Source of the DNA: Bacteroidaceae bacterium
Lineage (GTDB): Bacteria; Bacteroidota; Bacteroidia; Bacteroidales; Bacteroidaceae
NCBI GenBank assembly: GCA_017462065.1
Contig: JAFTRV010000061.1
Span: 1 to 64,000, forward strand
Direction of reading: 5' to 3'
Length of the DNA: 64,000 nucleotides
This document shows, one piece after another, positions 43,260-52,626 of the stretch. How positions within the stretch are numbered: position 1 is the stretch's first letter; every line of letters starts with the position of its first letter. The notes beneath the pieces are model-generated. The model saw only the letters and a list, made by a program, of their open reading frames with translations. It did no database searches and was not told the DNA's origin. The position numbers and the translations under genes were made by a program.

Positions 43260-44870
43260 ATGAGCATTTTAAAAAAGAGATATATAGCACTTATAGCATT
43301 TATTGCTTGCATCACGGCATCAATGTCGCAAGGGCGCGGCGACTTCAGATACTATACGCAGCTGAACACAATCGCATCATGGGGAGATTATGCCCCTTAC
43401 TGGTTTACAGCAAACAACAATGCCATTTCCTCGGTCAGCAGCATTAACGGATACGCCCGTTACGGAATGGGATACAGAAACACGTTCGGCAAGAAGAATG
43501 ATTTCAGCTACGAGATAACGGCGGATGTCGTCGCCGGCTTTAACCAGGCGTCAATCGTAAACATTCAGCAGGCATACGGAGAATTGAGCTGGCGTTGGCT
43601 CACTTTGTCAGTCGGCAGCAAGGAGAGAGGCAGCGAGGCGGAATATTTTTCCAGAGAGAGCATTAGGGGCGGCTGCTACGGCAATACTGTTGAACGCTAC
43701 CCCAGCCTATTCACCAACCGCTTCAGCAGCTTAGGAAGCGGTGGCCTGACATTCAGCGGCAACAGCCGACCTATTCCCCAGGTAAGGATTGAGATACCGG
43801 AGTTCCTCACAATCCCGGGGACAAAGAACTGGTTCAGGATAAGGGCCTACATCTCATACGGAATATTTTCTGACGGAAAGTACCAAAGAGAGTTCACCGA
43901 CAACAACCCTAAGATAAAGTATGGCGAAAACATACTCTATCATGGCAAGGCCGGCTTCATAAGCGTAGGCAACCCGTCCAAGTTCCCGCTGACATTCGAC
44001 GGCGGCCTTGAAATGCATACGCAGTTCGGAGGAACAATGTATAATACCGGATACAAGACCGTTAGAATGCCCCACCGCTTCATAGACTTTATAAAAGCTT
44101 TCATTCCAATGGGCGGCAGCAAAGATACGCCATTGCCAGAACAGACAAACATTTCAGGAAGTCAGCTCGGAAGCTGGCACGCTGCATTCACGCTGCACAC
44201 AAAGCCATTGGAGGTGAGAATATACGGAGAACACATGTTCGAGGATTATTCCCAACTCTTCTTTTTCGAGTACCAGATGAACAAGGACGGCAAAAGAAGA
44301 ACGCTCATATACCCCTGGCGTGATTTTCTTGTAGGCATCAACATCAGAAACAAATCGAACATTCTCCCTTTCATATCGAACATAAGATATGAATTCCTGA
44401 CTACCCGCGACCAAAGCGGTGCCTTATATCATGACCCCTCGGCGAACTTCAACGACCAGATGGACGGTTGCGACAACTACTACAACCACGGCATATACCC
44501 CGGTTGGCATCATTGGGGCTTCGGTATCGGCAACCCGCTTACTTTCTCCCCCGTATACAATACAAACGGAAGCCTGCAATTCAAAGGCAACAGGCTCATA
44601 GCTCACAATGCGGGAATAAACGGAATTGTAGACTGCAGATTGCCCATTGCATACAAGCTCAACTACACCTACAGCGAGAACTGGGGAACATACACAAACC
44701 CGTTCCGCGAGAAGAGGTATACGACATCCATCCTTGCTGAGGTAACATGCATGCCTAAGAATGCTAAATGGCTCGGAACGCTCTCTTTCGGTTACGACAA
44801 GAGCAATTTCATAGGAGAGAATATTGGTTTCATGATTACGCTCACCCATGTCGGAGCTTTTTTCAAATAG
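43260..44870 (+). CDS. Wzi-like capsule assembly outer-membrane protein
   Basis: 536 residues from ATG 43260 (MSILKKRYIALIAFIACITA), with a signal peptide ending near SMSQ. Long beta-barrel with alternating hydrophobic strands and many aromatic ends; it contains EYFSRESIRGG-type and YGEHMFEDYS segments typical of the capsule assembly Wzi family. Wzi anchors capsular polysaccharide at the outer membrane. Next to a Wzx/Wzy-type locus read toward it, it likely belongs to the same surface polysaccharide. The lipoprotein gene follows after 9 bases in the same operon. Confidence 0.85.
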   Translation: MSILKKRYIALIAFIACITASMSQGRGDFRYYTQLNTIASWGDYAPYWFTANNNAISSVSSINGYARYGMGYRNTFGKKNDFSYEITADVVAGFNQASIVNIQQAYGELSWRWLTLSVGSKERGSEAEYFSRESIRGGCYGNTVERYPSLFTNRFSSLGSGGLTFSGNSRPIPQVRIEIPEFLTIPGTKNWFRIRAYISYGIFSDGKYQREFTDNNPKIKYGENILYHGKAGFISVGNPSKFPLTFDGGLEMHTQFGGTMYNTGYKTVRMPHRFIDFIKAFIPMGGSKDTPLPEQTNISGSQLGSWHAAFTLHTKPLEVRIYGEHMFEDYSQLFFFEYQMNKDGKRRTLIYPWRDFLVGINIRNKSNILPFISNIRYEFLTTRDQSGALYHDPSANFNDQMDGCDNYYNHGIYPGWHHWGFGIGNPLTFSPVYNTNGSLQFKGNRLIAHNAGINGIVDCRLPIAYKLNYTYSENWGTYTNPFREKRYTTSILAEVTCMPKNAKWLGTLSFGYDKSNFIGENIGFMITLTHVGAFFK

Positions 44871-44879
44871 TGAAATGAA

Positions 44880-45299
44880 ATGAAAAGAATAATAACATCA
44901 CTCACAATAGCTGTCGTGCTGCTAAGCTCATGCGTCGATAATGTATATATCAACGGCGACCTTGACGGAATGTGGAGAGTATCAAGAATTGAGGGCCTTG
45001 CCGGTACGGCATACCCAGAAGACATCTATTATTCCTATCAAAGCCACATGTGCCAAATCGGGAAATATTTCAATGACAGAAATCCCATATTGTATTTAGG
45101 CAATTTGTATTACAATAACGATACAATCATCATGAGTGATTTCAGGAAATATCTTGAAGAAGACATAATTTGTTCCCAGGAACACCTAAACATGTTTCAT
45201 ATATATTCAGACAGTGCAGTTTTTAAAATAGAGAAATTGGACGACAACGTTCTTGTATTAAACAAGGGGAATATGAAGTATTTCTTAGACAAATGGTAA
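44880..45299 (+). CDS. Small lipoprotein (lipocalin-like)
   Basis: 139 residues, signal peptide with lipobox LLSSC (Cys18 or so) then VDNVYINGDLDGMWRVSRIEG. The GMWRVSRI start and following beta segments resemble the lipocalin-like proteins of Bacteroidota. It follows the Wzi-like gene in one operon and ends 10 bases before the convergent heparinase gene. Function unknown; envelope location is clear. Confidence 0.75.
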   Translation: MKRIITSLTIAVVLLSSCVDNVYINGDLDGMWRVSRIEGLAGTAYPEDIYYSYQSHMCQIGKYFNDRNPILYLGNLYYNNDTIIMSDFRKYLEEDIICSQEHLNMFHIYSDSAVFKIEKLDDNVLVLNKGNMKYFLDKW

Positions 45300-45309
45300 C
45301 CATTCATCC

Positions 45310-46899
45310 TCATAAGACTATTTTTGTCACCAACCGTTCTTTAAAACGAACAGATAAAATCTTGCACTCATTAAATTCGTTATAGGCCTCTGACGAATAG
45401 CCATCACTAATTTCAATAAACTCGTGGCCTTCAAGCTCAATAATGCCCTTAGATGTAAAGACAACATTCTCTTTTATTGAGATATCTACATCCTTTGCAA
45501 AGTGCAACATTGCAGTAGAGCAAGCATTTCCTGAGATATAATCATAAATGACCACGCATGAATCACTCCATTCAAAACGTCTTGTATGAACGACTCCTTG
45601 CTTTTTATACCCGTCATGCGATGCGGTAATGTAATTTTCTCCTTCTGACACGTCGAACACCTTAGCCCTCCTTCCACAGCGGAAAGAAGACCATACACCG
45701 CTTGAATTTGAATCGTTTACAACTACGGTATTATGAGCCGATGTAGAGCGCTCATACAATCTGCGTTCACATACATCGTAGGTTGAGATACCTGTATCAA
45801 TAATAAAAGGTTCTGCCCCAATTCTCATCTCAAAATTAAATGTATCGGCGTGAGTATGTCCGGGAATATATGACGCTTTAACATTAGCGATGTCAATACG
45901 CAATTCATACTTTCGTGTATTTACGGCACGGTATCCCGACTCTTTCAAATCCATATTGGACGCTTCCACGCCTAATAATGAAGCATAGTCATATATGTCG
46001 TCAAGCGATGGCGCTATACAATTTGCCGAGTCATTGAAAAGGGGATATGAACCATCAGAATACGAAATGCTCTTTATCCAGCCTAACATTTTTGATACTA
46101 ATTCAGACAGGAAAGTATACAAAATAATCTGCTGCGAAAGAATGTCATTGTTTTTCAACAAATTAATCAGGTCAAGTTGTCGCTCGAGAATAATGCAATG
46201 ATACATCGGAGACTGTTCAAAATTAGCTCCGTCCGCAAGAGTCTGCTTTTTAAGTTCTTTCATCAATAGTCCTGAAGACTTTCTATACATTTTAGCGTCT
46301 TTAAAATATACAGAAAGCCATACAAGGGCGAAAAAATCTTCAAGCAGATGATTACCACCGAGATGATACTCAATATTTGATGCAAGAAGCCTGTATTGTG
46401 AATATAACGACGCATCAACTGTTCTTTTTTCCTCTTCCGAAAATTCAGTTATATTGAATGATACGAATTTAATCCAATTCACACAACGTAATGAAACGCA
46501 ATATGAAGCAACACCCGTGTTATTGCAATGCTGTGATTCAATGAATCTCATAATCCATTTTTTACCTTCATGAACATTCATTGATGGCTGAAGCAGAAAA
46601 TCCATGTAATTGAGATTGAAATTCCATAATGCACTTTGCGTTCTGTTCTCCCACCCCGAGAAGGCATCGGTCACATTTATGAAAGTCATCATGTCCCCTT
46701 TGCAAGACTCGAACTTAGGTATAACCCTATCAAGACTTACCGCAGCACCCTCTTTGTAAAGATTGAAGCGGCGCCTTTTATTGAATGTCTTATTCCAGGT
46801 TGTTCTTATCCTTGAAAGTATCTGAAAACTGAACTGTTTGAAGTTCATGTACATGATTGTCTCAATCAACAGTACTATTCTATTCATTTTCGCTTCCAT
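45310..46899 (-). CDS. Heparinase II/III-like polysaccharide lyase
   Basis: 529 residues, no clear signal peptide. N-terminal alpha-toroid (heparinase II/III N type), then C-terminal beta-sandwich with HTHADTFNFEMRIGAEPFIIDTGISTY and ERSTSAHNTVVVND, the catalytic and metal region of the family. Such proteins are found inside exopolysaccharide loci in Bacteroidota and Proteobacteria and are thought to trim or release polymer. It overlaps the glycosyltransferase stop (46880-46899), the last gene of the locus. Substrate unknown. Confidence 0.85.
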   Translation of the reverse strand: MEAKMNRIVLLIETIMYMNFKQFSFQILSRIRTTWNKTFNKRRRFNLYKEGAAVSLDRVIPKFESCKGDMMTFINVTDAFSGWENRTQSALWNFNLNYMDFLLQPSMNVHEGKKWIMRFIESQHCNNTGVASYCVSLRCVNWIKFVSFNITEFSEEEKRTVDASLYSQYRLLASNIEYHLGGNHLLEDFFALVWLSVYFKDAKMYRKSSGLLMKELKKQTLADGANFEQSPMYHCIILERQLDLINLLKNNDILSQQIILYTFLSELVSKMLGWIKSISYSDGSYPLFNDSANCIAPSLDDIYDYASLLGVEASNMDLKESGYRAVNTRKYELRIDIANVKASYIPGHTHADTFNFEMRIGAEPFIIDTGISTYDVCERRLYERSTSAHNTVVVNDSNSSGVWSSFRCGRRAKVFDVSEGENYITASHDGYKKQGVVHTRRFEWSDSCVVIYDYISGNACSTAMLHFAKDVDISIKENVVFTSKGIIELEGHEFIEISDGYSSEAYNEFNECKILSVRFKERLVTKIVL

Positions 46900-49000
46900 T
46901 AAAAATATTGTTGTATATATTCATCATAATATCAACAGAAACATTCCATGAATATTTCTCCACGACATGTTTTCGTCCGTTCTTGCCTATTTTACAAGCC
47001 TCGCTTCTATGATTCAATATATAAGACAACGATTTGTATGCCATTTCCGCATTCTCTCTCTCAACAATCCAACCAGTCTCTCCATCCTTAACAATTTCAC
47101 AAAAACCATCGGCGTCAGATACAAGAACAGGGACTTCGCAAGCCATAGCCTCTAAAGCAGCGACGCCAAAACTTTCTTTACGAGAAAGAGCTGAATAGAC
47201 ATCCAAACGTGACAAGAAATCCGGGACATCGGCATTCGGTACATAGCCAACGAACTCGACATAGTCTTCAATACATAAAGACTTTGCTTGTTCCTTAAAA
47301 TCATTCTCTTTTGGCCCGCTACCGGCTATAAGCAACCTTATATCTGATGACATGTTAGCTTGCTTCAATCTTGCAAAAGCTGATATTAAGATATCTATCC
47401 CCGAATTATGATCAAGAGTCTTTATTGTTCCAACCGTGAAAGTATCCGTATTCTTTTTATCATACGTAATTGGTGAAAATTGATCCGTATCTACGCCAAA
47501 AGGAGTAACGGCTATCGGCTTATCAGTATATCGGGAGGCTTCGCATGCCATACAGTTACTGGTTGATAACAAGAAGTCTGATTTTTTAAAATTGTACTTC
47601 AATAGGCTGCGATGCAATGGAGAGACTTTTGGAAAGTAGTAAATATCAGACCCCCACATGGATAGGAGTGTTGGTTTTACTTGTGCCAACGAAGCAAGCA
47701 GGCCGTAGCTCGTTGCGATATGAGCATGCAGAATATCAGGTTGGAACTCTCTCACGCACCTTCTCAGCAAAGGGTATGCTCTCAAATAGGAAAGCTTCTC
47801 AAAATGTCCATTAGACCTTTTGTTTCTGATTCTATTGTATATGCCTGTCGAATATACATTGACCCCCAATGCGTTGTAATAGTTCAGCTCTGCATTATTT
47901 AGAGTAAAGAGCGCGACCTCGTATCCACGTTTCACAGTAGCCTTTACCCAACGCATAGTATGATTGCTCGAAGAGTCGGCAAGATACAAGACCCTTTTCT
48001 TGCGTCCGTATATACCAGACCACCCGCTCGTCAATATTTGCCTGAAATCATCATATGTAACAGAGTCCATGATTACAGAATCAACAGTCAGTCTGTTTAT
48101 AAATGATTTTCTAAAATACACAGGACAGCCCGTTTTTCTCAATATACGCTTTAGATAATGCTTATACAGGAACCACCATGTTTTATAGAAAAGACTCCCG
48201 TAATTATGACGGATATCAATTAACCTGTTCAGGTTATGAATATATAATTTACCGGGATATTTCTGTCTGTTTATAGAGGAGCCTACTTTATGATATATGA
48301 CAGAATTTACTACACAGGCCATCTTTACGCCATTCCTTTTCATGCGTAACGAAAACTCAAAATCCTCTTCACCGAAAAAGAACTTTTCCGTAAACACATT
48401 ACCCTGTTCGTCAAGAATGTCTGGCGAGAAGAAAAGCGCGCAGCCTGTAACAAATGTTATATTTTTATGCGACTTCTCGATAACAGAATCTTTTCTTTTA
48501 TTTGCGTAATAGTATTTACGGAACCCTAAAAACAGCTTTCCTCCCGCATTCCAGACAAGTTCACGATTCTTATTATATAAAATCAACGGAGTAAGAACTT
48601 TATAGCCTTTATTTACATTCCGGAACTCCAAAAGTCTTGACAAGAAGTCTGGAGTAACAATTGTATCATTATTCAAGAGCAAAAAATATTCCGGATTGAA
48701 ATGCCTTGAAAAACGAAGAAGGAGGTTGTTGCCACGACTGAAACCATTATTCTTGCATAGATCATATAGAATTACAGAACGTTTTACAGGTATGAAATCG
48801 CATATATCTCCAAATGTTACTTGCTTGAAATCTACAGAGGAAGATCTACAGTAATCGCCAATTACGCTTATAGAATCGTCCCCTGAACCATTGTCACCAA
48901 CAACAACGAAATAGTCGTCGTATGACATAGCTTGCAATGACCTCAAACATTCTACCGTATCATTCGAGCCGTTCCAATTCAATATTAATATACAGACCAT
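46880..49000 (-). CDS. GT2-GT4 fusion glycosyltransferase
   Basis: 706 residues with two complete catalytic domains. Residues 1-270: GT2 (GT-A) with LILNWNGSNDTVECL, DNGSGDDS and NNDTIVTPDF. Residues 330-700: GT4 (GT-B) with LHAHIATSYG, VTPFGVDTDQF and the ExFGVAALEAMACEVPV donor site. Both steps in one chain suggest two consecutive sugar additions. It is the only glycosyltransferase gene of the polysaccharide operon, which is very few for a Wzx/Wzy pathway. Confidence 0.93.
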   Translation of the reverse strand: MVCILILNWNGSNDTVECLRSLQAMSYDDYFVVVGDNGSGDDSISVIGDYCRSSSVDFKQVTFGDICDFIPVKRSVILYDLCKNNGFSRGNNLLLRFSRHFNPEYFLLLNNDTIVTPDFLSRLLEFRNVNKGYKVLTPLILYNKNRELVWNAGGKLFLGFRKYYYANKRKDSVIEKSHKNITFVTGCALFFSPDILDEQGNVFTEKFFFGEEDFEFSLRMKRNGVKMACVVNSVIYHKVGSSINRQKYPGKLYIHNLNRLIDIRHNYGSLFYKTWWFLYKHYLKRILRKTGCPVYFRKSFINRLTVDSVIMDSVTYDDFRQILTSGWSGIYGRKKRVLYLADSSSNHTMRWVKATVKRGYEVALFTLNNAELNYYNALGVNVYSTGIYNRIRNKRSNGHFEKLSYLRAYPLLRRCVREFQPDILHAHIATSYGLLASLAQVKPTLLSMWGSDIYYFPKVSPLHRSLLKYNFKKSDFLLSTSNCMACEASRYTDKPIAVTPFGVDTDQFSPITYDKKNTDTFTVGTIKTLDHNSGIDILISAFARLKQANMSSDIRLLIAGSGPKENDFKEQAKSLCIEDYVEFVGYVPNADVPDFLSRLDVYSALSRKESFGVAALEAMACEVPVLVSDADGFCEIVKDGETGWIVERENAEMAYKSLSYILNHRSEACKIGKNGRKHVVEKYSWNVSVDIMMNIYNNIFNGSENE

Positions 49001-49027
49001 GTTCTTAATAATTCAACAATTGAGACC

Positions 49028-50293
49028 TTATGGTTTTATCTTAAAATCCTTGTACCTTTTTAACGACAACAAACATAGTACAAACAAAAGCGTTTCAGCC
49101 CACGTCCATGCTAACGAAGCCGCATAATATGAGTACTGCTGACAAGTTGCAAGCATTAACGCCACTGATGATATTCCGGCTACCCATATATTCCTCTGAA
49201 ATGTACCTGAAGCTCCAAGATTAACTAGTCCTACAATACCCGCAATGTAGTTCAGACAACCGAAAAACAATGCAGGCAGCATAAGCAGCAGTACCCATTT
49301 TACGATTTCTACAGGCAAATCCAGATAGGCAGCCACTAAAGGATTGCAGACTGCCAATATTAGCATTAAAGGCAACAAAACCAATGACGCCCACTTTAGA
49401 AGGCGTTTAAGCACCGTCACGTTGTCAGCGGCTACGCCATTGTAGAACATTCGGCTTATGTAAGGATACACCGCCATAGGCAATGCGTTGAAGAGAGTCT
49501 GAACTGCCTTCATTATTTTTTCAACAGCACCGAAAATACCGGCTGCGGCATCGCCCACAAATATTCCCAACAAGAACACATTGGAGTTTCTGTATACCTC
49601 TATTCCGATATTTGAGATAAAAATTTGCCAACCTTCCTTAAGCTGTTCCTTTATTTCGGCAAAAGTTGTAAGACCAAGCTTTACGCCAAACTGACGAACA
49701 GCAATATATATACTTGTCACACCTGATGCAATGTACCCCAAAGAATGAAGCAACAGCACGTAAACATATTGGTCCGGGGACTTTATGAATACAAATATGA
49801 GTGCGGCAAAGACCAATTTCGAAACAACAGTCGCTATTGTCATATATTTCATCTGTTCCATTCCCTGAAACAGCCATGAGGGTATCAGAATGTCTCCAAA
49901 AACCATTCCGAGAGCAAACAGATACATAAGGACATCACTGCTCTCCATGAACAAAACAACTAAAAGAAAGCCTATCGACGACGCAACTAAAGTCAAGATG
50001 AAACGTGTCCATATTGTTGCATTGAAGATAGCATTCACCTTCTCTATATTATCACGGTTTACGGAGATAAGACGAGTCGTAGAGAATTTAAAGCCATAAT
50101 TCCCGAACAGTAGCAGATATTGTGCAATTACATATACAAACAGGTATGCTCCGTATTTTTCTTCTCCAAGTATACGCAAAAGATATGGAACAAGAAACAG
50201 AGCTATAATATAGCTGATTCCGTTTATAAGCGACAATGAAAAGAAATTCGCTATGATTCTATTATACCTCTTTATACTAGAAAGCAACTTCAT
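49028..50293 (-). CDS. Wzx-type polysaccharide flippase
   Basis: 421 residues from ATG 50291-50293 (MKLLSSIKRYNRIIANFFSL); a TTG 21 bases upstream gives a longer but less likely start. 12-14 membrane helices, MATE/PST fold (YGAYLFVYVIAQYLLLFGNYGF at the start, typical RfbX-like). It moves undecaprenyl-linked repeat units to the periplasm for the polymerase. Located between polymerase and glycosyltransferase genes in one minus operon. Confidence 0.92.
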   Translation of the reverse strand: MKLLSSIKRYNRIIANFFSLSLINGISYIIALFLVPYLLRILGEEKYGAYLFVYVIAQYLLLFGNYGFKFSTTRLISVNRDNIEKVNAIFNATIWTRFILTLVASSIGFLLVVLFMESSDVLMYLFALGMVFGDILIPSWLFQGMEQMKYMTIATVVSKLVFAALIFVFIKSPDQYVYVLLLHSLGYIASGVTSIYIAVRQFGVKLGLTTFAEIKEQLKEGWQIFISNIGIEVYRNSNVFLLGIFVGDAAAGIFGAVEKIMKAVQTLFNALPMAVYPYISRMFYNGVAADNVTVLKRLLKWASLVLLPLMLILAVCNPLVAAYLDLPVEIVKWVLLLMLPALFFGCLNYIAGIVGLVNLGASGTFQRNIWVAGISSVALMLATCQQYSYYAASLAWTWAETLLFVLCLLSLKRYKDFKIKP

Positions 50294-50320
50294 AATTAGT
50301 CTATTGTCTTTCAATACATA

Positions 50321-51505
50321 TTAGAATTCTATGCTTACTTCTCTATCGTTCTCAACAAAACGCTCACGATGCTCATCAATTACAGGATTAAATACTGAAT
50401 AATACGGCAAATATCTTATATATGCTCTTGTATTTGGATAAGCTTCAGACATATCTTTTGTGTAAAAACGTGACATATTAAATAAGAAAACAAAAAAAGC
50501 AAAGAAGCCTACCATATATGATATCTGGTACCGCCTGAACTCCTTATTTAAAATATAATATATAGTATTGACGATATATATAATAATATATGGCACAAAG
50601 TAATTATTAAATCTTCCGAATATAAAGAAATTCAATGCAATTGCATAAAATATTACGGTTCCCATAATCAGTGGCGTGAAATCAAACCGGTCACCAACCT
50701 CATGCTTTTCACGTAACCATATCATCCCCAATATTGGCAAGAATTTGAGTATCTCTGCAAGCATTCCCATAGCATTGGGAGGGTCATCGTACAGATAGCT
50801 CTCAATAAGAGCTATCAGTTGTTGATTAAGTCCTAAAAGGCCTAACAGCAACTCTGGAAGATTTATTATATTGATAATGACAATGATTGAAAGAAAAATC
50901 ACCACCAGCAATTTCCAAGATGGCCTCCTGAATAGATAAAACAGAGGCAACACTATCATTATTGCGGCTGAATAGTGAATAAGAATACCTATGGCACTCA
51001 TTATAAAATATGGCACCCATCTTTTATTAAGGAAAAAAGAGGTTGATAACAACAAGACACATATAGATAATGACTCACGCATTATCTCCATGTTAAAATA
51101 GCAGAAGTAACCTAAATAATACAACAATATTGCCGTAAAATAGTATTTGGGACAATATTTGCGGAAGAACCAAAAGAATATAGAATTTACAATGGTTGCA
51201 TGAATTATCTGGAATAATGTAAAATCATCATATATACTACGTGATATCGCATTTATAATATACCAGAAAGGGTTATATTTTGCTGTTTCAAAATCAAAGT
51301 ATTTGAGTTCGTCTAATTTCGGACACTCATCAAACATGGACATATACATCAAAGTATCACTTCCGACCCTATAACGTAATCCTGCAAAGAGTATCAGCAA
51401 TACTAAAATTGAATAGTACCACCACTTCTCTCCACCGGTTTTTGCCATTAAGTCATATTTGACAACAGGAATGAGCAGAAGAACAAATACAATGAGATAT
51501 ATCAC
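50321..51505 (-). CDS. EpsG-family polysaccharide polymerase (Wzy-like)
   Basis: 394 residues, 10-11 membrane helices. EpsG marks: LFAGLRYRVGSDTLMYMSMF at the end of helix 2 and a long periplasmic loop. Start is GTG at 51505, overlapping the Wzz stop (GTGA); no ATG gives a sensible N-terminus. It polymerises repeat units in the periplasm. The overlap couples it to the Wzz gene that sets chain length. Confidence 0.92.
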   Translation of the reverse strand: MIYLIVFVLLLIPVVKYDLMAKTGGEKWWYYSILVLLILFAGLRYRVGSDTLMYMSMFDECPKLDELKYFDFETAKYNPFWYIINAISRSIYDDFTLFQIIHATIVNSIFFWFFRKYCPKYYFTAILLYYLGYFCYFNMEIMRESLSICVLLLSTSFFLNKRWVPYFIMSAIGILIHYSAAIMIVLPLFYLFRRPSWKLLVVIFLSIIVIINIINLPELLLGLLGLNQQLIALIESYLYDDPPNAMGMLAEILKFLPILGMIWLREKHEVGDRFDFTPLIMGTVIFYAIALNFFIFGRFNNYFVPYIIIYIVNTIYYILNKEFRRYQISYMVGFFAFFVFLFNMSRFYTKDMSEAYPNTRAYIRYLPYYSVFNPVIDEHRERFVENDREVSIEF

Positions 51506-52611
51506 TTTTTGTTATATGTTATAATAGTACGAAAAACATTCTTTATCTTATCTTTAAACAAAATATATGAGACAGAGCATATTAAGCCCAAGAATGCGTA
51601 TATGGCAAGAATATACAGTCTTCTCATTGATGATGGCAATGCAGGAACCGCGGCAGGCTTTAATGTGGTGAAAGCAGGAGTGTATTCCTGAACTTTAGCT
51701 TTAGCAAGCTGCAACTGTTGCGCCCATTGGAGATAAAGCTGGTATCTCATTTCCTTGTCTGTTTCAAGACGTTCCTTTTCAACAAGATAACGTTCCAGAT
51801 AAACATTCTGATTACGGTCACAATATATTGCATACTTTTCCTGTGCAGTATCATATTCACGCTTGGCCTCGTCGTACATGTTCTGAATATACTCACAGTC
51901 TGCTATAGATTTTCTTGTTCTATATTCCGTTATATTCTGCTGTAGCCTTGACATGATTGTATCGGCCATAATTGCAGCTATTAATGGATCACGATCGGTG
52001 AATGAAAGCGTTATGACATTTGTCTTCTTATCTACAAAAATCCCTATCTTCCCATTTAACTTATCAACAGCGCCCATCTGCTTTTTAGATAATTGATAGG
52101 GATTGAAAACCGCTATGCAACTATCAACTTTAGAAAGTCCGGTCCAAACCATGAAGTCGTCTTTGGTGTCAGCTATCCATTTCTGAATGTGCTCAAACCA
52201 TGAAAGTTTCTGTTGGTTTGTAATGTAATAGAAGTACGTAGTGTCAATATCGTTTTTAGGAGATACCACGTTTACATTGAAGAGGGAAGAGAGAAATGGA
52301 AGCGACTGAATTATATCGGGATACAACTCGGGGTAAATAGCATCTTCATCAGTCACAGTGTTCATATTTACTCCGAACATGTTTGCAAGAGACCCGAGCC
52401 CGGCACCTAATTGCGACGAACTTGAAGTTTCTGGCGCCACTACGACCTCTGCGGTATAGTCTTTTACCGAGCCAATTGCAACAACAAGACCGAATATAAT
52501 AAAGCAACCGGTAACCACAGCTACAAACTTCCACTGCGATACAACCTTTGCGAACATGTCAAGAATGTCAGCCTCTTTAAGCAATTGTTTCTTTTTGTCA
52601 GATGTTTCCAT
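51502..52611 (-). CDS. Wzz-family chain-length determinant
   Basis: 369 residues. Two membrane helices (about 30-52 and 330-352) with a large periplasmic coiled-coil domain between them (EYIQNMYDEAKREYDTAQEKYAI and similar), and proline-rich TM2 entry (PAAVPALPSSMRRLYILAIYAF). The cytoplasmic kinase domain of BY-kinases is absent. It controls polymer length with the EpsG protein. Confidence 0.94.
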   Translation of the reverse strand: METSDKKKQLLKEADILDMFAKVVSQWKFVAVVTGCFIIFGLVVAIGSVKDYTAEVVVAPETSSSSQLGAGLGSLANMFGVNMNTVTDEDAIYPELYPDIIQSLPFLSSLFNVNVVSPKNDIDTTYFYYITNQQKLSWFEHIQKWIADTKDDFMVWTGLSKVDSCIAVFNPYQLSKKQMGAVDKLNGKIGIFVDKKTNVITLSFTDRDPLIAAIMADTIMSRLQQNITEYRTRKSIADCEYIQNMYDEAKREYDTAQEKYAIYCDRNQNVYLERYLVEKERLETDKEMRYQLYLQWAQQLQLAKAKVQEYTPAFTTLKPAAVPALPSSMRRLYILAIYAFLGLICSVSYILFKDKIKNVFRTIITYNKK

Positions 52612-52626
52612 ATTCAGTCATATAAA